This document shows positions 24,009-37,601 of a stretch of DNA of 64,000 bases, piece after piece. Origin of the DNA: Gavia stellata (Eukaryota > Chordata > Aves > Gaviiformes > Gaviidae); the NCBI RefSeq assembly GCF_030936135.1, contig NC_082596.1, positions 1,154,155 to 1,218,154 on the forward strand, given 5' to 3'. The notes below the pieces were generated by a model. It was not told the origin of the DNA. It did no database searches and worked only from the letters and a program-made list of their open reading frames with translations. Both the position numbers and the translations under genes were made by a program. Position 1 is the first letter of the stretch; the number at the start of each line of letters is the position of its first letter.

Positions 24009-26127
24009 ACATTTTTAGCAACTCAGGTAGTGATGAGCTACTCTACAGCAAAGCCGGCGATCAAATTCCTAATACAGAGCCCACTTCCCTCGGCCCCACT
24101 CCATTTCAAATGGAATTATTCCCTACCCAAAAGCCAGTAACTTGATTTTAAGGCAAAGTTAGCCTGGGAAAATGGGCCAGGAATTTCTCAAACTCTAACA
24201 CCCCGAAACAAGTGCTCAAAGATGCAGAAGGCCAAGCTCCACCACTCCGGAGCTCCAAACCAGCAGCAAAGCTGGTATTGAACTGGATGAGTTTCAGCCA
24301 GCGCACCCATCGCTCACATCTTTGAGAATCTGGAGCCCTGGCCTAGAGAAACAGTGAAGTTATTGTTATGAGAAGGATTAATTTTCTATAATGTCATTTT
24401 TGGAATGACAGTATTGAAACTTGTTACCTGTTACAGCAATTTTGGTATAACATGGCCAAGGACTGCTAGCAATTAGGATCCGTTTTTATTACGTAGGACT
24501 GAGAAGTGACCCAAGTCTCAACTCCCACATATTATACGTGGTGAGAAAGAAAGGACTACAGGCTACCAAATCCTTCTTCTGAACCTGCTACCTTTTTATT
24601 CAAGCCTTCCTAGTTCTTTGTAAGAGTCCTCAGCAATTCACAGCAGCATCCTCTCCCAATAATAGGTGCCTAGAACAAAGAACCAGAAAGGCTTGATTAT
24701 ATGAGTGATGCCTTACGTGAGCAAATCAGACTTCTGTCCCTGCAGGAGGGCAAAACTTTCTCTTCCCTCCATGTCTTCCTTGCCACAGAGATGGCCAGGG
24801 AAAACAGGGCAGAGGAAATGAAGGGATCCCTTTGAAAGGCCACGGAAAACCAGGTAACCAGGTTAAAAGGATGCTATGTAATGGCATTTTTAAGAATGAC
24901 AAGGGAATTTGGACAGAATGGCTACATTTAACATGATTATCGGTGCAGCGGTGATTCAAGCTGGATGTTACTATGCAGCGGCTGAGTCACAGGAACTCTC
25001 CACGGAAAGGCTCTTAACCTGCCGCACCGCCGCGGCGATTCAAAGAGCCCAACGAGCTTCCTGCGGTTAAACAAAGTCGCAGCGCTCTGCTGACAGAAAG
25101 CCTGTGTGCACACTGCCGCAGCGCAGCTTTGACGGAGAAGCTACTTAAACCAGCAGCTATTGTGTGCCCAAGCCTCATGGTGAAGTCTTTAATCCAGTAA
25201 TACCACCCTAAAAAAAAAAAAAAGTTTGGGAGCTTGCTTTAAAATGACAAAGCCAAGCAGGTCCCTTGAACCCGAACAGCAAGATAAGGCATGGTCTGCA
25301 GAATCAGCCAGACCTGCAATTTGCTCGCTGATTAGATCCCTTGAGCAGAGCACCGCAGCAGGAAAATCAGTCAAATCACCCAGACACTATTTAGCGACTT
25401 GAAGGAAACACTGGCTGCTCATTGCCTTTCAGGATAAGCGATCTTACCTCAACGTTTTCTGGAGCTTGGGGGACGACAGTTGTTATTTAGGCATGAAGAA
25501 GACGACGTCTTCAGAACTTGCTTTGCCTGTCTTGCACAGTACAGGTTTCAGACGGTGCTCGCAACTCGCAATATCAAAGCGCCCTTTGCATACGCCTCTC
25601 GCACAGTTCAGCAGAAACATTTACCACCAGAAACCATCAGGACTTCCAAAGGCTGAACTGCTCTGGATGTTCTCCAAGCGAGTAAAGCAAGTTTATGTAA
25701 GTGTCTATGGAGAAGGTCCGTAGTCAGCCTGCATTGGCTACGCAAAGGCCACGGTCTCGGTTCTGAGATGTTTGAGAGGAAATTTAACTAATGTGGAGGC
25801 AATCAAAGAACGTCCTGCTTAGAAAAACAATAAAATGAAAAAAATAGGTGCTGCTAGCCAACAGTGACAGGCGAAGTGAATAACTGTAGATCTAAAAGGC
25901 TATTCCGGAAAGAATCCAGCCAAAACCCCTTGTATCGACTTGTTCCTCAACATCTGGAAGAGCAGATCACCACAAATGGGACTACAAGTTAAACTGAGCA
26001 TTCAGTTTAGAGTAAATCTCGTTATCTGCTCTCCACCAGCAGCTGAAGTGTCAGCAGCATCAATAGCCTGACCAGTCACTAAGCACAACTTCTGAAGAAG
26101 CGGCAGCAGCAGGAGACAAAGAGAACC

Positions 26128-26412
26128 ACAGACTGCTTTGGGTTGGAAGGGACCTTAAAGATCATCTAGTTCCAACCCCCCTGCCATGAGCAGGGACACC
26201 TTCCACTAGACCAAGTTGCTCAAAGCTTCATCCAAACTGGCCTTGAGCACTTCAAAGGTTGGGGCATCCACAACTTCTCTGGGCAACCCGGTCCAGTGTC
26301 TCACCACCCTCATCGTAAAAAATCTCTTCCTAATATCTAACCTAAATCTACCCTCTTGCAGTTTAAAACCATTACCCCTTGTCCTGTCACTACACTCCCT
26401 GACAAAGAGTCC
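26128..26412 (-). mobile_element. CR1 LINE 3' fragment
   Basis: Reverse of the CR1 3' end: GCTTTGGGTTGGAAGGGACC, TTCCAACCCCCCTGCCATGA, ending in ORF2 near CTACACTCCCTGACAAAGAG. It is 285 bp and 5'-truncated. Confidence 0.9.
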
Positions 26413-29400
26413 CAGAATCTGCAGAAACAGGAGAACTTGATGGTGAAGTTACATGCCCGGAGGACCCAAAAGCTGGTGAGGAGCCAGAAGCAGAAGCATT
26501 AGCACATCTGAAGGGAGTTCTGCTCTCGATGCGGTGGCACTGCTGCCCAAGACAGATCAATGTTAATCAATGAAGAGTCTTTCTGTTGTTTGAAGGGACT
26601 GGCTCTATGTTGGGTGACGAAATTTTCCTTTTGGGCTCATCGATACAGCTGTCAGGGCAGATGCCAGGCAGGATACCACTCAGACCACGGTCCAAGGGAT
26701 GCTTGTTGCAGGTCACCCTCCAAGAGGCATCCTTCCAAAGTGAGCTCTGCCACCGGCTGATATCTGCTTCTATCTGCCTACAAGGAGATGGACTCCCTGG
26801 CCTGATTTAGGGGAGAAACACCCACCCGAAGACACATTTAAGTGAGCAGAGTGTAGATGCAGTGAACAGGCTGGATCTACCCACTGATACAGGTACGAGA
26901 AGGATATTTTGCCTCTCTGCAGTCTGCCCTGAACAGAGCTTTTATGCCCCCCAGCACTGCTTAACCCCACACGTGTGCCCTGAAAAAGGGGAAAATGGCA
27001 TTTTATCTGTAGTCCCAGAAGGGAAGGCAATGAAAGCTTCATTGCCAGGCAGTAATAAGCTACCAAGTGGCATCAGCTGCATTGGCCTTCAGAAACTGGA
27101 CCTCCCAGACCCTGCACCTTTGCTAGACAACACCACCGACTGCTCTGTCGGTTTTCTACAAGGACATCGAACATTTTGGCTGTGCCCTCTACCCCATGGA
27201 CTCTTTCAACACGGTCAACTGTTTTGAGGGAAAGGAAAACTAGTCCCGACCCTCAACGCCATCACAACTGGGATACCATAAACCCAAACGCTTGTGCTGA
27301 AAAGGGTGGAAACTTGTGGGAACTAAGCAAGTCCTGGCTCACAAGTTCAAGCTAAGATGGCCGGATGGCGCGGCACTCTGAGCACACAGAAGAGGCCCGC
27401 TCAAGGACAGATACGCCGGCAGTCCTACCTCAGCTGAACACAAGATCTCCAGTCCTGAGAAAAGACTATTTCAGCTGGTTGGGCAACAGATTTCAAAAGA
27501 GTAACAGCAACTGCCAGACACGCTGAACACGAGTCAAGGATGCTTTCTACACAACTCTAAGCAATACCTCCACCTTCACCATCAGTACCACTGATCACTT
27601 CACCCAACATGCCTACTCTGCTCAATTCAGCCTTTCTGGACACTAATTGCTCAGAGCAACATCAGAGCTGGAAGGGAGCCTGTCTGCCAATCTGCAAGTC
27701 GATGACCCGCGCTCTTAAAAGCCATGGTCACACGGCCTAAATTGTAGCTAAAAATGAGGCAAGATGACAAGTGCAGAAGAGGGAAAAAAAAATATTCTTA
27801 AACATCAAGGGTTTTTTTCTAGCACATTTATAATTTATTGCTGCTTACGCTGATAAATGGCACTAGTAGCGAGCGCCATAACTAGAGGCAAGTGTGAGAC
27901 ATATGTTTAGTATAAAAGGTGCTTGTTCCCTGATAATTGGGCAAGGCTAGAATTTGCGGTGGGGAGACAGGTGGACATCCACTGAGATGCATCCTAAAGC
28001 AGGGTCCCCAAAGAGATCCTGCCCATTTTTCTCTTTGCACTTGAAACATGAAAAATTACGTCCCATGGTGGCTTTAAATAGAAATAAGATTTACACACCA
28101 TTAACAGCCAAAACACAATGCGAGAGCCAATAAGCAACTCTGCTACGGTCCAGCCATTACTCCAAGTGCACTGTGTACATCCTCAGAAATTTATTTATAA
28201 AGCATTTTCTTTTTCCTCCCTCCTTGTACAATGGACACAGAGCATGACAGTTTTTAAATGACAAATCAATAGAGAGAGCTCTAAAAACCAAATCATATTA
28301 CAGCTGCATTAGAAATTTTCTTGGGCTGTGGCTCATGAAGTATTGAATATTTTCAATTACTCTTCTTTCTCCTTCTCCAGCTGACATAAGAATTCCTGAG
28401 TCGCATGTAAAAATCTGCTCCAAACATTTTCACCCTATGGAGAGGTTTAAGGTTTTTTTCTTCTTTTTAGCAGACAAAAGAAAATTTGTGAACAATGAGT
28501 GAGCCTAAACCAGCGAGGGCAGTAAATGCATCACAAGAAATCGGTAGACCAAGTTGGAAGAGCTTGCATTTAACAACTTCTGTACTCCATTTATCTCAAG
28601 GAATATGAAGAAAAGGCATCCCTTAGAAATATATTTCAACACAGTGGATTAAAGGGTTAGAAGCTAGAACAATAGTACAGCTAAACTGGAGCGCCTTCCT
28701 CCAATTTAAGAGCTGATCTGGGCTTAGGGAAGAGAGAGTTTCTTGACACCATCAAGGAGCGTGGCTTAGGAAGGCAAACTTGGGCTCACCTCCCCAGGGA
28801 CCATAAAAGCAGCAGTCAGAGGGTGCAGGTCAGACTCCACCAACAAAGCAATCCAAGCTGTGTGTCATGACGCAAGCGTCTCCTCTTTCTCCACCCCACA
28901 TCTCGTGTTAACAGTCACCTCAGCAAGCTGGACGCCCACAAGCGTGCCTTTCCTCTCCCTAGAAACCTACTAGGTTTCTAAGCTTTAGGCTCTGAAAAGT
29001 ATAGAATAGAATCATAGAATCATTGAGGTTGGAAAAGACCTTTAAGATCATCAAGTCCAACTGTAAACCCAACCCTGCCAAGTCCATCACTAAACCATGT
29101 CCCTAAGCGCCTCATCCACACGTCTTTTAAAGACCTCCAGGGGTGGTGACGATGATGAGAAGAGATTTCAAAGTACCAATAAACTAGATTTTTTAAAAAA
29201 CTTTTTCAATACCCAGAGGTTCCTCAGAACCCTTCCCACCCCTTTTCTCATTTAAGGGACGCGCTTCGAGCTGCCCTGCCATCTCACCTCCCAGCCCCTA
29301 GAACAAAACGAGTGCTTGGAAGAAGATGGCTAGGAGATGAGATCCCACACGCTTTGTCATTTCTATTTCTGTGTCCTGCCACGCTTGGATTTTAACTCAA

Positions 29401-31245
29401 GTTCTTTGTGCCTTTTGATCTTCTGTATCAAATGGATTGCCGCATTAAGACTTCATTATCTTTCCTAGCCAAAAATACTCCAAATATCTCAACAGCTCTG
29501 CTACGAAAGGCAGCATTTCGACTTCAGGAGAACAGACTTTCAAGGGAAGAAAGTGTACAGCTTCAGCCACAAGCACCATCAGGAGAGCTTTGTTTTAACC
29601 TTCCTCCCCCCCCCGATATCGATCAGGATCTACAACCACGGTAGCAAGCGCAGAGCCTAACTCGTAATGAGTTCTACTTCGTCTATTTTTTATTCATTTT
29701 GCCTTTGCAATGGTGCAATCACTGTAGGCTCAGTCTGATGGCTCTCCTAAATGAGCAGAGATACTTAACCTTCAAAGAATTCCCTTCATGTTACAGCCCT
29801 TTATTTTTCCCCTCCTTGTTCATCCTTGCAAACCCTTCAGTCAATGCTCAAAAAAAGCAATAAATTGGACAGTGCTGTGCATCACTTCCAAGCGTTCAAT
29901 ACACAGATGTTGCTTAATACCACCTTTAAAATAATACCCCCCACCCGCAGCTAGCATCCAGTTCTTAATCACTGAATACCAGCACTGGGGTTTTTTGTGG
30001 TGGTTGGATACCATCACTTTGCTGCTTTCTAAAAATCTCACTTCCACCTTTGAACGCATATAAAAAACATTTCTAGGCAAAGCGTTGGTCTACAATACAA
30101 ACTTCCGTTCATCGAGAAGGGTCAGGAACGGCTGCCTCTGTTCTGCGGCATCCTCAGACCATCTTTCCGTACTTCAGTATGATCAGCCTCTCTCTTCGGC
30201 ACCTTGCCCATTAACGCACAGTTCACTTCTCTCTCAACTGTTCAGGGTGAATGACAATACCTCTTCCCAACCTCAAGTTTTGGCTTTTGAGTTTTTGATT
30301 CCATGAAACAAACAGAGCAAGAGCTACAAGATCCCCAAATACTAATGCCAACTGTATCGTTAATAGCAGCTCCGAAGAAAGAGCAAGGGAAATGCTGAGA
30401 GCGCAGCTACTTCCAGCAAAATACCCACCATGCAGCAAAGCGGAGATGAACACTCAGGAGTAACCCTGAGCATTTCACCCTGAGAAACAGAGTAGAGTTG
30501 GCCATGTTATTTCCACTCCCTTAAGCAGAAAATTGCAAGTGCACAGAAGAAAGCTAGCAGCGATATCGATTTGTTAACCTGTACTACTCCCTGCTCAGAC
30601 AGCTCTTCTTCATACGAGATACATGGAAACCTTCTAATATTCACTTGAATTCTTCCACTTAGTTTTTGCTTATAAAGCAATCAACCTTTGCATTATTTCC
30701 AAGATAAGAAGACGTTATCTTTCATAAGATTGACTGCACGAGCAGATGCAAAGAGCATTTGCTAAACAGTTTAAATGGCACTTTGTGCAAGTCAAATTAC
30801 TCCAAGTCGCAGCTAACTCCAATCATCCAGATACTCATGCCAGGCTTCAGCTGGAGCCTGTCTGCAGACCTCTTGGGCAGGCAAAATGATTTTTCAATTA
30901 TTTTTCGCCCTCCACCACCCCTGTTCAACCTTCTAGTTTTGACAGTGCTTGTACTGAGGTATATGCTGCTCTCGCTCCAGCAGTTTCTGCTGTGTATCTT
31001 ACTGATGCAAAAAAGGGTATTACACATTTATGTTACTACAGCCGATATCTACCACTACTCCAAAAGACTCCTACAAGATTTCTTGCTTACGAAGTTTGTC
31101 CGGTCCACTCTAGATCCTACCACTGCAGCAATTCTTAAGCTGATGTATTTCTGCGCTGCCTAGCCAAACACCTTGAAGGCATTCCTAATGGCACGACTTT
31201 CCAGGACAAGAATGGCTAAAAAAAACACGGAAGAGACATTAACTC
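26413..31245. other. Unique non-coding sequence
   Basis: Apart from one CR1 tail at 29.0 kb, no feature recognised. A 76-codon minus-strand frame at 30223-30453 is hydrophobic but has no exon signals. Confidence 0.55.
29003..29150 (-). mobile_element. CR1 LINE 3' fragment
   Basis: Starts with the reversed ATTCTATG-type tail (TAGAATAGAATCATAGAATC), then TTGAGGTTGGAAAAGACC and CATCACTAAACCATGTCCC. Same subfamily as the copy at 10.3 kb. Confidence 0.85.
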
Positions 31246-31277
31246 TCCCTATATATATAGGGAAATATATATATATG
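31246..31277. repeat. (TA)n microsatellite, imperfect
   Basis: Two TATATATATA blocks separated by GGGAAA, abutting the 5' end of the CR1 fragment at 31280. Confidence 0.9.
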
Positions 31278-31279
31278 AA

Positions 31280-31846
31280 ATAGTGTGGCCATCAGGAGTA
31301 GGGAGGTGATCGTGCCCCTGTACTCGGCACTGGTGAGGCCGCACCTCGAATCCTGTGTTCAGTTTTGGGCCCCTCACTACAAGAAGGACATGGAGGTGCT
31401 GGAGCGTGTCCAGAGAAGGGCGACGGAGCTGGTGAGGGGTCTGGAGAACAAGTCTGATGAGGAGCGGCTGAGGGAACTGGGGTGTTCAGTCTGGAGAAGA
31501 GGAGGCTGAGGGGAGACCTCATCGCTCTCTACAACTACCTGAAAGGGGGTTGTGGTGAGGTGGGTGTTGGTCTCTTCTCCCAAGTGACAAGACAAGGGGA
31601 AATGGCCTCAGGTTGTGCCAGGGGAGGTTCAGGCTGGATATTAGGAAAAATTTCTTCCCTGAGAGAGTGGTGAAGCATTGGAACAGGCTGCCCAGGGAGG
31701 TGGTGGAGTCACCATCACTGGAGGCGTTCAAGGAACGTATGGATGAGGCATTGCGCAACATGGTTTAATGGGCATGGTGGTGTTGGGCTGATGGTTGGAC
31801 TTGATGATCTTACAGGTCTTTTCCAACCTTAGTGATTCTATATTCT
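31280..31846 (+). mobile_element. CR1 LINE 3' fragment with ORF2 C-terminus
   Basis: The open segment 31285-31509 reads [20 protein letters not shown] and [20 protein letters not shown]. These are the conserved CR1 ORF2 C-terminal blocks after the reverse transcriptase domain. A frameshift follows near 31500, then the untranslated 3' end ATGGTTGGACTTGATGATC and TTAGTGATTCTATATTC. It directly follows an AT-rich stretch. Confidence 0.9.
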
Positions 31847-34062
31847 CCCTGAATTAGGTTTTGCTGGAATATTTTTACGTTCCCTGCTTTTGCTATTGTA
31901 CCCAAATGATTTCTCTCAGAGTTGCATTAAGGAGGTGAAGGCAATGCATTAAATACAAGTATCATTTATGAACTGAAGTGCTGTCCATGTCCTCATCGCA
32001 ACCACGTCAAACTTCACTGTCTTCCCTGAGCCCGCACTCCACTTCATTCCTTATCACGATCAAAAAGCCTCTACGCCCCTCTCACTGCACGCAACTTTGA
32101 TGCGTAGCCTGGAGCATCCTCTCCTTCCTTCACATCCATTTTTCTTCTTGCTAGTTTATGTCCCTCTGTATTAACACTGCGGTTATGCTGGTTTTCTCCC
32201 CGCAGTTCTATATTGCTGATCAGTCCTGTCTTCCCGACTCACCGCCTTGTCCCTACTACTTATTACCTAGATAGGGCCCAAGTCATCTATTGCTCATTCC
32301 TTTCTTATCTTCTACTTGCTGACCCCTGTTCTTTTGACAGACCTTTGCAGGTTTTTGTAGCCCTCTTGGACATTTGTGCCTTTCTATTCCCAGTTTAAAC
32401 ACCTTTTAGGGATGTATTAGAAAGAAAATATGGTTACACAACCCTGAAGTGGGTAGGTCACTCAGCAAGGATGCTGCTCGAGTCAAAACAGGTCTAAAGT
32501 TTCACGTAGCCTTAAGTTCTTACTAAGCTAACACCAGTTAAGTTAAAAGGTAACATCAGAAAACCAGTTCAAACAGCCGCGTCTTGCCTTAAAGGGTACT
32601 ACGGACAGATGTTCTTAGAGTTTCATAGTCCTGGGAGTGCAGTTTTTGATCACTGCAGTTAATTGGATCTTGTCTTCCAGCGGCCAATTTCTTGCCTTCC
32701 TGGCAAGAGGGTTCATTTTCTAACACGGCTGGGATACTTAATAGTATGAACCACTTTCTGGATATACTTTGGAATGCCACAGACTAAGTTACCTCGTCCG
32801 TAACTTCATTACAGCTGCTAGTTTGTGTCCACACTAGAGAGCTAACGAGGAAGGGAAGGTCTCCTTCTACCTCCTGGAGGGAGCAGTGCCTTTGCCTCCT
32901 ACAAAGGCTGCCTTTAAAAAAAAAAAACAAAAACAAACAAACCAGGAGATAACCAGCCTTTCATAGCTCCAGGATAAGATCTTCCAAGAGGCTGTAGTCA
33001 CAGAAGAGCATGGCAATTATATTTCAGCAAACTGTAGGATTAAAATATCACTTAGGGAATGGGAAAAGAAAGGATACTTAGCAATATTTAAGATCCAGAT
33101 ATTTAAACCATTAGGAGATATTCACCTCGAAGACATTTAAGTTCACGTGCTCCCAACACAGTCAAGACATGTACTAGAGCTTTGTTAAGAGGACATCAGG
33201 ATCACCAAAAACGCCAGCCTTTTCTTTACGTCATCCTGCTGGAGTCCAGTCCCCTTAAAAGCTCTACCACCACTCGCAAAACCCTTTGCAGCTACATAAA
33301 GTCACAGACCCAGAGCTGTGGTTGCTACGTACCGATCTCCCAGGACCGCAGAAGATGAAGACAGGGTTCACTGTCAGGAGACAGGATACCGGGCTAGTAA
33401 ACCTTCGCTCCAAGTTGGTATGAACAATCCTATTTCAGCACCTTTCCCTCCTGAATTCATGCCTAAGCCCAAGTCTAGGGCATTACATCCGAGACGCTTC
33501 CCTCAAACAGATAAAGGTGTTTCATTGCAGTCCAGATTCCCAGCTGAAGTCAATCTCCGACGTGGCTCAGCGCCGACACCGTACGATGCTCCCGGTCCAT
33601 CCCGGAGCCACGGAGAGGGGTGGGAATCTGCAGCTAAAAAGCAGGGCAGCTGATACTACCCAAAACCCCCACTTTATTCCCCATTTCAGGGGGGCAGGGA
33701 CTGCGCCCCACCTAGGGCAGGCCTTCAGGGTACCAAACTTCAGGGTTTAAGGCCTCTGTGATGCAATTTTGCAACAGCACAAATCCCACCCGAGGCAGTT
33801 TTGGTTTTAGGGCTTAGCCACGATATATTGCCATCGGAGCAAGCTGCGTGCCATAATCACACAAACGCACTGGGGGAGCACACTAACATACCTGAGACAC
33901 ACTAATTTCAGTTTTGATATCTTAATATGGTATTAATACCTCTTTTAGTAATTTCAATCAACAGATTACCAGAAAACTTCTAGCCTTTCAAATCTCCGGC
34001 TAAAAATCATTCGATCTCTATTCGTAAAACAATCAGCGCAGCAAGACTGAACTAGGACTTAC

Positions 34063-34200
34063 CCCAAATATTCTTAATTTCAGTGCCACATCCTCGGGAT
34101 GAACACACACCAGGTCACTCATCACTTTGGGATAAATCCCGCGCCCGTATTCAGAACTGTAGGTCAGCACTTTGAGCGCTGACTTTAAGTTGTCAGTATA
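34063..34200 (-). CDS. Candidate internal coding exon, protein not identified
   Basis: On the minus strand, a pyrimidine-rich acceptor (CCTTGATTCTTCAG) precedes 138 nt that are open in only one frame, and the strong donor GTAAGT follows. The length is exactly 46 codons, phase 0 in and phase 0 out. The peptide begins YTDNLKSALKVLTYSSEYG and ends HPEDVALKLRIFG. Its mix of Leu, Lys, Val and Ser suggests an alpha-helical soluble protein, possibly a helical-repeat type, but I do not recognise the family. It has the same orientation as the probable first exon at 48.5 kb and is phase-compatible with candidates at 42252-42288 and 36432-36459. A chance open stretch with two good splice sites remains possible. 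Confidence 0.5.
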
Positions 34201-36431
34201 CTGAAGAATCAAGGGGAAAAAAAGAAACTATTCTAGAGCTAAGACAGCATTTTGTTAAAAAAAGATTCTGCTGCTAGGCAAGATCCCAGCAGCCACGTGA
34301 AATTGAGTTGAATGACTGGAGACAAGATGAAAGCAGTTACGTGACAGCCGCTTTCCTGCCACGCGGATGCTAAAGCCAAAGGCCCACCTTGGGGTGGAAG
34401 CTGAAAACACCGAGATAATCTCCAGGGTTAAATGATTTCTACCATACAGGATAGTCTGAAATGCATTAGGAAAAGAGAAAGCAAGCACTTGTATCGCAAT
34501 TCCGTGGGTGGAGGGAGGTACATGAGTCATTGATAACCTTTAATTACTTTGATTTGCAGCCTTCTCCAGTAGCCTCTGTAGGTCCCTTTTCCAAGCTCAC
34601 AAGTTCTCCAGAATGAAACCAACTCCAGGACATCTGTTCATGGCATTAGCACATTAAATATACCGCTCTAGCCTCAACTTTCCCCATTTGGGTATTTTGC
34701 ATCTTTCATTTCTGTGAAAGGGAGCAAAGAAGGGAATTAGAACCCAATTCTTAGCAGCGGGATCTGAAACAGAGAGGGACTAGTCTTAAGTTCAATCTAT
34801 TTAGCTTTGAAACTAGCTTGCAGCATCCCAGGGTCCCAAAACGAAGTATTTTTGTTTCGGTTTTGACTGTCCAGGCAGCTACGCACAACGTTTGCAGTTC
34901 TCCACGCTAATGCAAAGCGAGCACGCTTCCATTCCGAAGGCTTGCCTTGTCATCAGCCACTGGGAGGGTGCTTTGAAGCATGTGGTTATCCTATGAGACA
35001 CAAGACTTATCTGTAGTGCCTGAGTAGACTTGCTTTACATGTAGGTATTCCTGCAGAATTATACCCCAAAAAGGTTGCTTTTTCCCTAGTTAAAAGTCTT
35101 AATGAAAGATATTTGCACTGCACAGGGGGAAAATTTATACAGTGTTATCTGCAAGTGTGTTCTTAGCCACATTATCCGCGTGCTCTAAGTGCAGATGGAG
35201 AGACATATGCCAGGAGTATCCAAAAGTACGTATACAGATTTTTATATTTTCCCTATTGCTAAAAGGATAGGCACCTCAAGATTCAAATGGCTGCAGACCC
35301 CTCCATTTGCTTATAAGACACGTTGATTCACTAAAGTAACATGCGTGAGGAACAGTCAAATAACGCCCGCAGTGGTGCGCGGGCAAGAGCTGACGGAAAG
35401 CTCATCCATATTCAGGCACGCTCAAGCAAGACTGTTTATGACAGCACAGCATCCCAAAGGGATAGCCACTGCCCATGAACTCCAGCCACACTTCCCTTCA
35501 TGTTTTGGAGCACTCTCTCAAACCATCTTTGATCCATTTTTGGAGCAACTTTCAACAGAGTCCCATTTAATAGACAGGAACGTTCACAAGTACGTCTATC
35601 AGTACCAGCTACGGCGAGACGAATATCACCTGTGGCTCACGCGGCTGGATCAGATGCTTCCTACGTAGAGGAGCACCAGACAACAGAGGGTTCTACCGCC
35701 AAACCTGTTCCTCCTGCACACCAAGCTTGGTTTCTACCAAGGGTTTGCATTAGTCTCCTGTTTGGAGTGTCATCTTCTCAGAAGACAACCTGGGGGATTG
35801 CGGAGATGACAAAACAAGCCCTGGTTCCCCCCCCACTGCATTATCCTATCTTCCTCCTATAGTCTTCTCCACACAAGGCCTCCTCAACCTCATTCTGTGC
35901 TCTGCTTTTAGTAGCGAACAGTCAACCTTGTTCCCAGACCTGACTTTTCATTCTCCAGTACAAGCCCCTGCTTTTTGGCACTGATAAGACAATTCACAGG
36001 AGAGCTGCTTTTGTCAGGAGTCTTGCCTCAGCTTCAAGCCCATCCCATGGTAGCGAAAAGGAGCAGCGGAGAACATCAGCACCAGAAGCAGAGGTGATGC
36101 AGGGGGGGAGGAATTTGCCAAGAAATTGTTTATTCTTAAGAAAAAGCTACAACAATCAAGTTGTTGAATTGCTAGAACAGGTTTTGAGCGAGGCAGGCAT
36201 TGTACCTTCTCAGTCCGGGTGGCTTTAAAACCCTGATGAATACACTCGGAGCAAGCCTCCTCTTCTTCCAGGGCCTATTCCCACTCCTCTTTTTAATGAA
36301 AAACCCTGTCCACGCACCTTCTCCCTTCCAGCTGAAGGAAGGTGCATTGCTTCAGCGAGCTCAAGTTTGACAGCAAAATAATTACTGCAGAGGCACTTGT
36401 CGTGGTTTGAAGTTCTAGGCACATTACTTAC

Positions 36432-36459
36432 CTTGAACAAAAACCTAGAGAACTTCCTA
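36432..36459 (-). other. Candidate micro-exon
   Basis: A 28-nt minus-strand segment with an excellent acceptor (GACTTTGTTTTTTTTAG) and a consensus donor (AAG followed by GTAAGT). After one base it reads RKFSRFLFK, phase 2 in and phase 0 out, matching both the 48.5-kb first exon and the 34-kb exon. It is too short to judge from sequence alone. Confidence 0.2.
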
Positions 36460-37267
36460 CTAAAAAAAACAAAGTCTAAGACAGAAAATGCGCTAAGGTT
36501 TTCTCTGAATCGCTGGGTGTTTTTTTCAGGGGGGGGATATTTTTGGAGCACATGCTCCGCCTACTTCCACACATACGATCCACTGCACTGAACAGTCACG
36601 CTACAATATAGATTCCTCAAGGTGACATTCAGGAGATGTTAGATATGCAGAACTAGAAGGGGAAAGAAAAGGCTTCTAAACAAAAGCAGTGTTGATGTAT
36701 TCATATGCAATTTTTCCTTACAGCAGTGCTGTTGGGAGCTCTGACAGATTCAACAGCATCTCTTGAAAATGGCACAGAAGGGGGAAGTAGGGAACTGAAT
36801 GCTCTCTGCAGCCTTGGGTGGGGCAGGGGGTGTAATGAGCGTCCTTTTAATCTGAAATTTAAAAAAAAAAAAAAAGAAAAGCTTCCTGTACGCTTTTGCT
36901 ACCCCACTGCTCAATTTCATCAAGCCACGCTCAATTAGGAACACACTCATCATGATGCAAGCTACTCCGGTCCTGGCATCATCCGCACAGGAGACTGCAA
37001 GCAGAGCAATGCGAGACCTTCACCCCAGCTGAGCCTGCTGCGACCCAGCAAGGAGAATTTCTCACCCAGCCTGCCTCAGGAAGCTCCGTCGAGGTCCAGC
37101 GCCTCGCCGTCAACGCTGCGCGACTTCTGCATCAGAGCTGGAGCAATGTCAAGCCAGCTTGGAGCTTAAGGAGAGCAAACGTCTGCCCGCAGCCTTCTCC
37201 AGAAACATACCTTTGGTGGTCGCCGCTCAGCCAGTTCCAATGCTCTGGATGGAGATCCTTCTAAATT

Positions 37268-37601
37268 GCGGCTTTTCAATACTTAGAAGGGGCTTCTGAG
37301 AAAGACGGGGACAGACTTTAATAGTGCCTGTAGCGATAGGCCAAGGGGGAATGGTTTTAAACTAAAAGAAGGTAGATTCAGACTAGGTTTAAGGAAGATA
37401 TTTCTTACGATCAGGGTGGTGAAGCACTGGCCCAGGTTGCCCAGAGAGGTGGTAGATGCCCCATCCCTGGAAACATCCCAGGTCAGGTTGGACGGAGCTC
37501 TGAGCAACCTGATCTGGTTGGAGATGTCCCTGCTCATGGCAGGAGGTTGGACTAGATGACCTTCAAAGGTCCCTTCCAGCCCAAACCATTCGACGATTCT
37601 A
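37268..37601 (+). mobile_element. CR1 LINE 3' fragment flanked by a 23-bp direct repeat
   Basis: Runs from GCTTTTCAATACTTAGAAGG through ORF2 tail codons to CAAACCATTCGACGATTCTA. The sequence CTCTGGATGGAGATCCTTCT (plus AAA) occurs perfectly just left (37243-37265) and again right (37625-37647) of it, a possible long target-site duplication. Confidence 0.9.

Larger units (their letters stand above)
21355..26127. other. Unique non-coding sequence
   Basis: Holds only the two small tandem duplications near 23.2 and 23.9 kb. No coding or RNA gene recognised. Confidence 0.55.
31847..37267. other. Presumed intronic sequence around the 34-kb exon candidate
   Basis: Contains the exon candidates at 34063-34200 and 36432-36459, plus A-rich tracts near 32917-32942 and 36853-36870. 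The remainder is unrecognised unique sequence. Confidence 0.45.

Noticed and set aside
23865..24140. 91-codon frame containing EDLLNK x5
   Set aside because: Openness comes from the 18-bp tandem repeat. The flanks do not resemble coding sequence.
32589..32780. Minus-strand frame ending in a possible terminal exon (LHSQDYETLRTSVRSTL)
   Set aside because: Several acceptors are possible and give different frames, and none is clearly better than chance.
34388..34455. Minus-strand 68-nt segment reading TILYGRNHLTLEIISVFSAS with a good acceptor (GCATTTCAG)
   Set aside because: Its donor (AAG/GTGGGC) is weak and it would exit in phase 2, incompatible with the phase-0 exon only 190 bp downstream.
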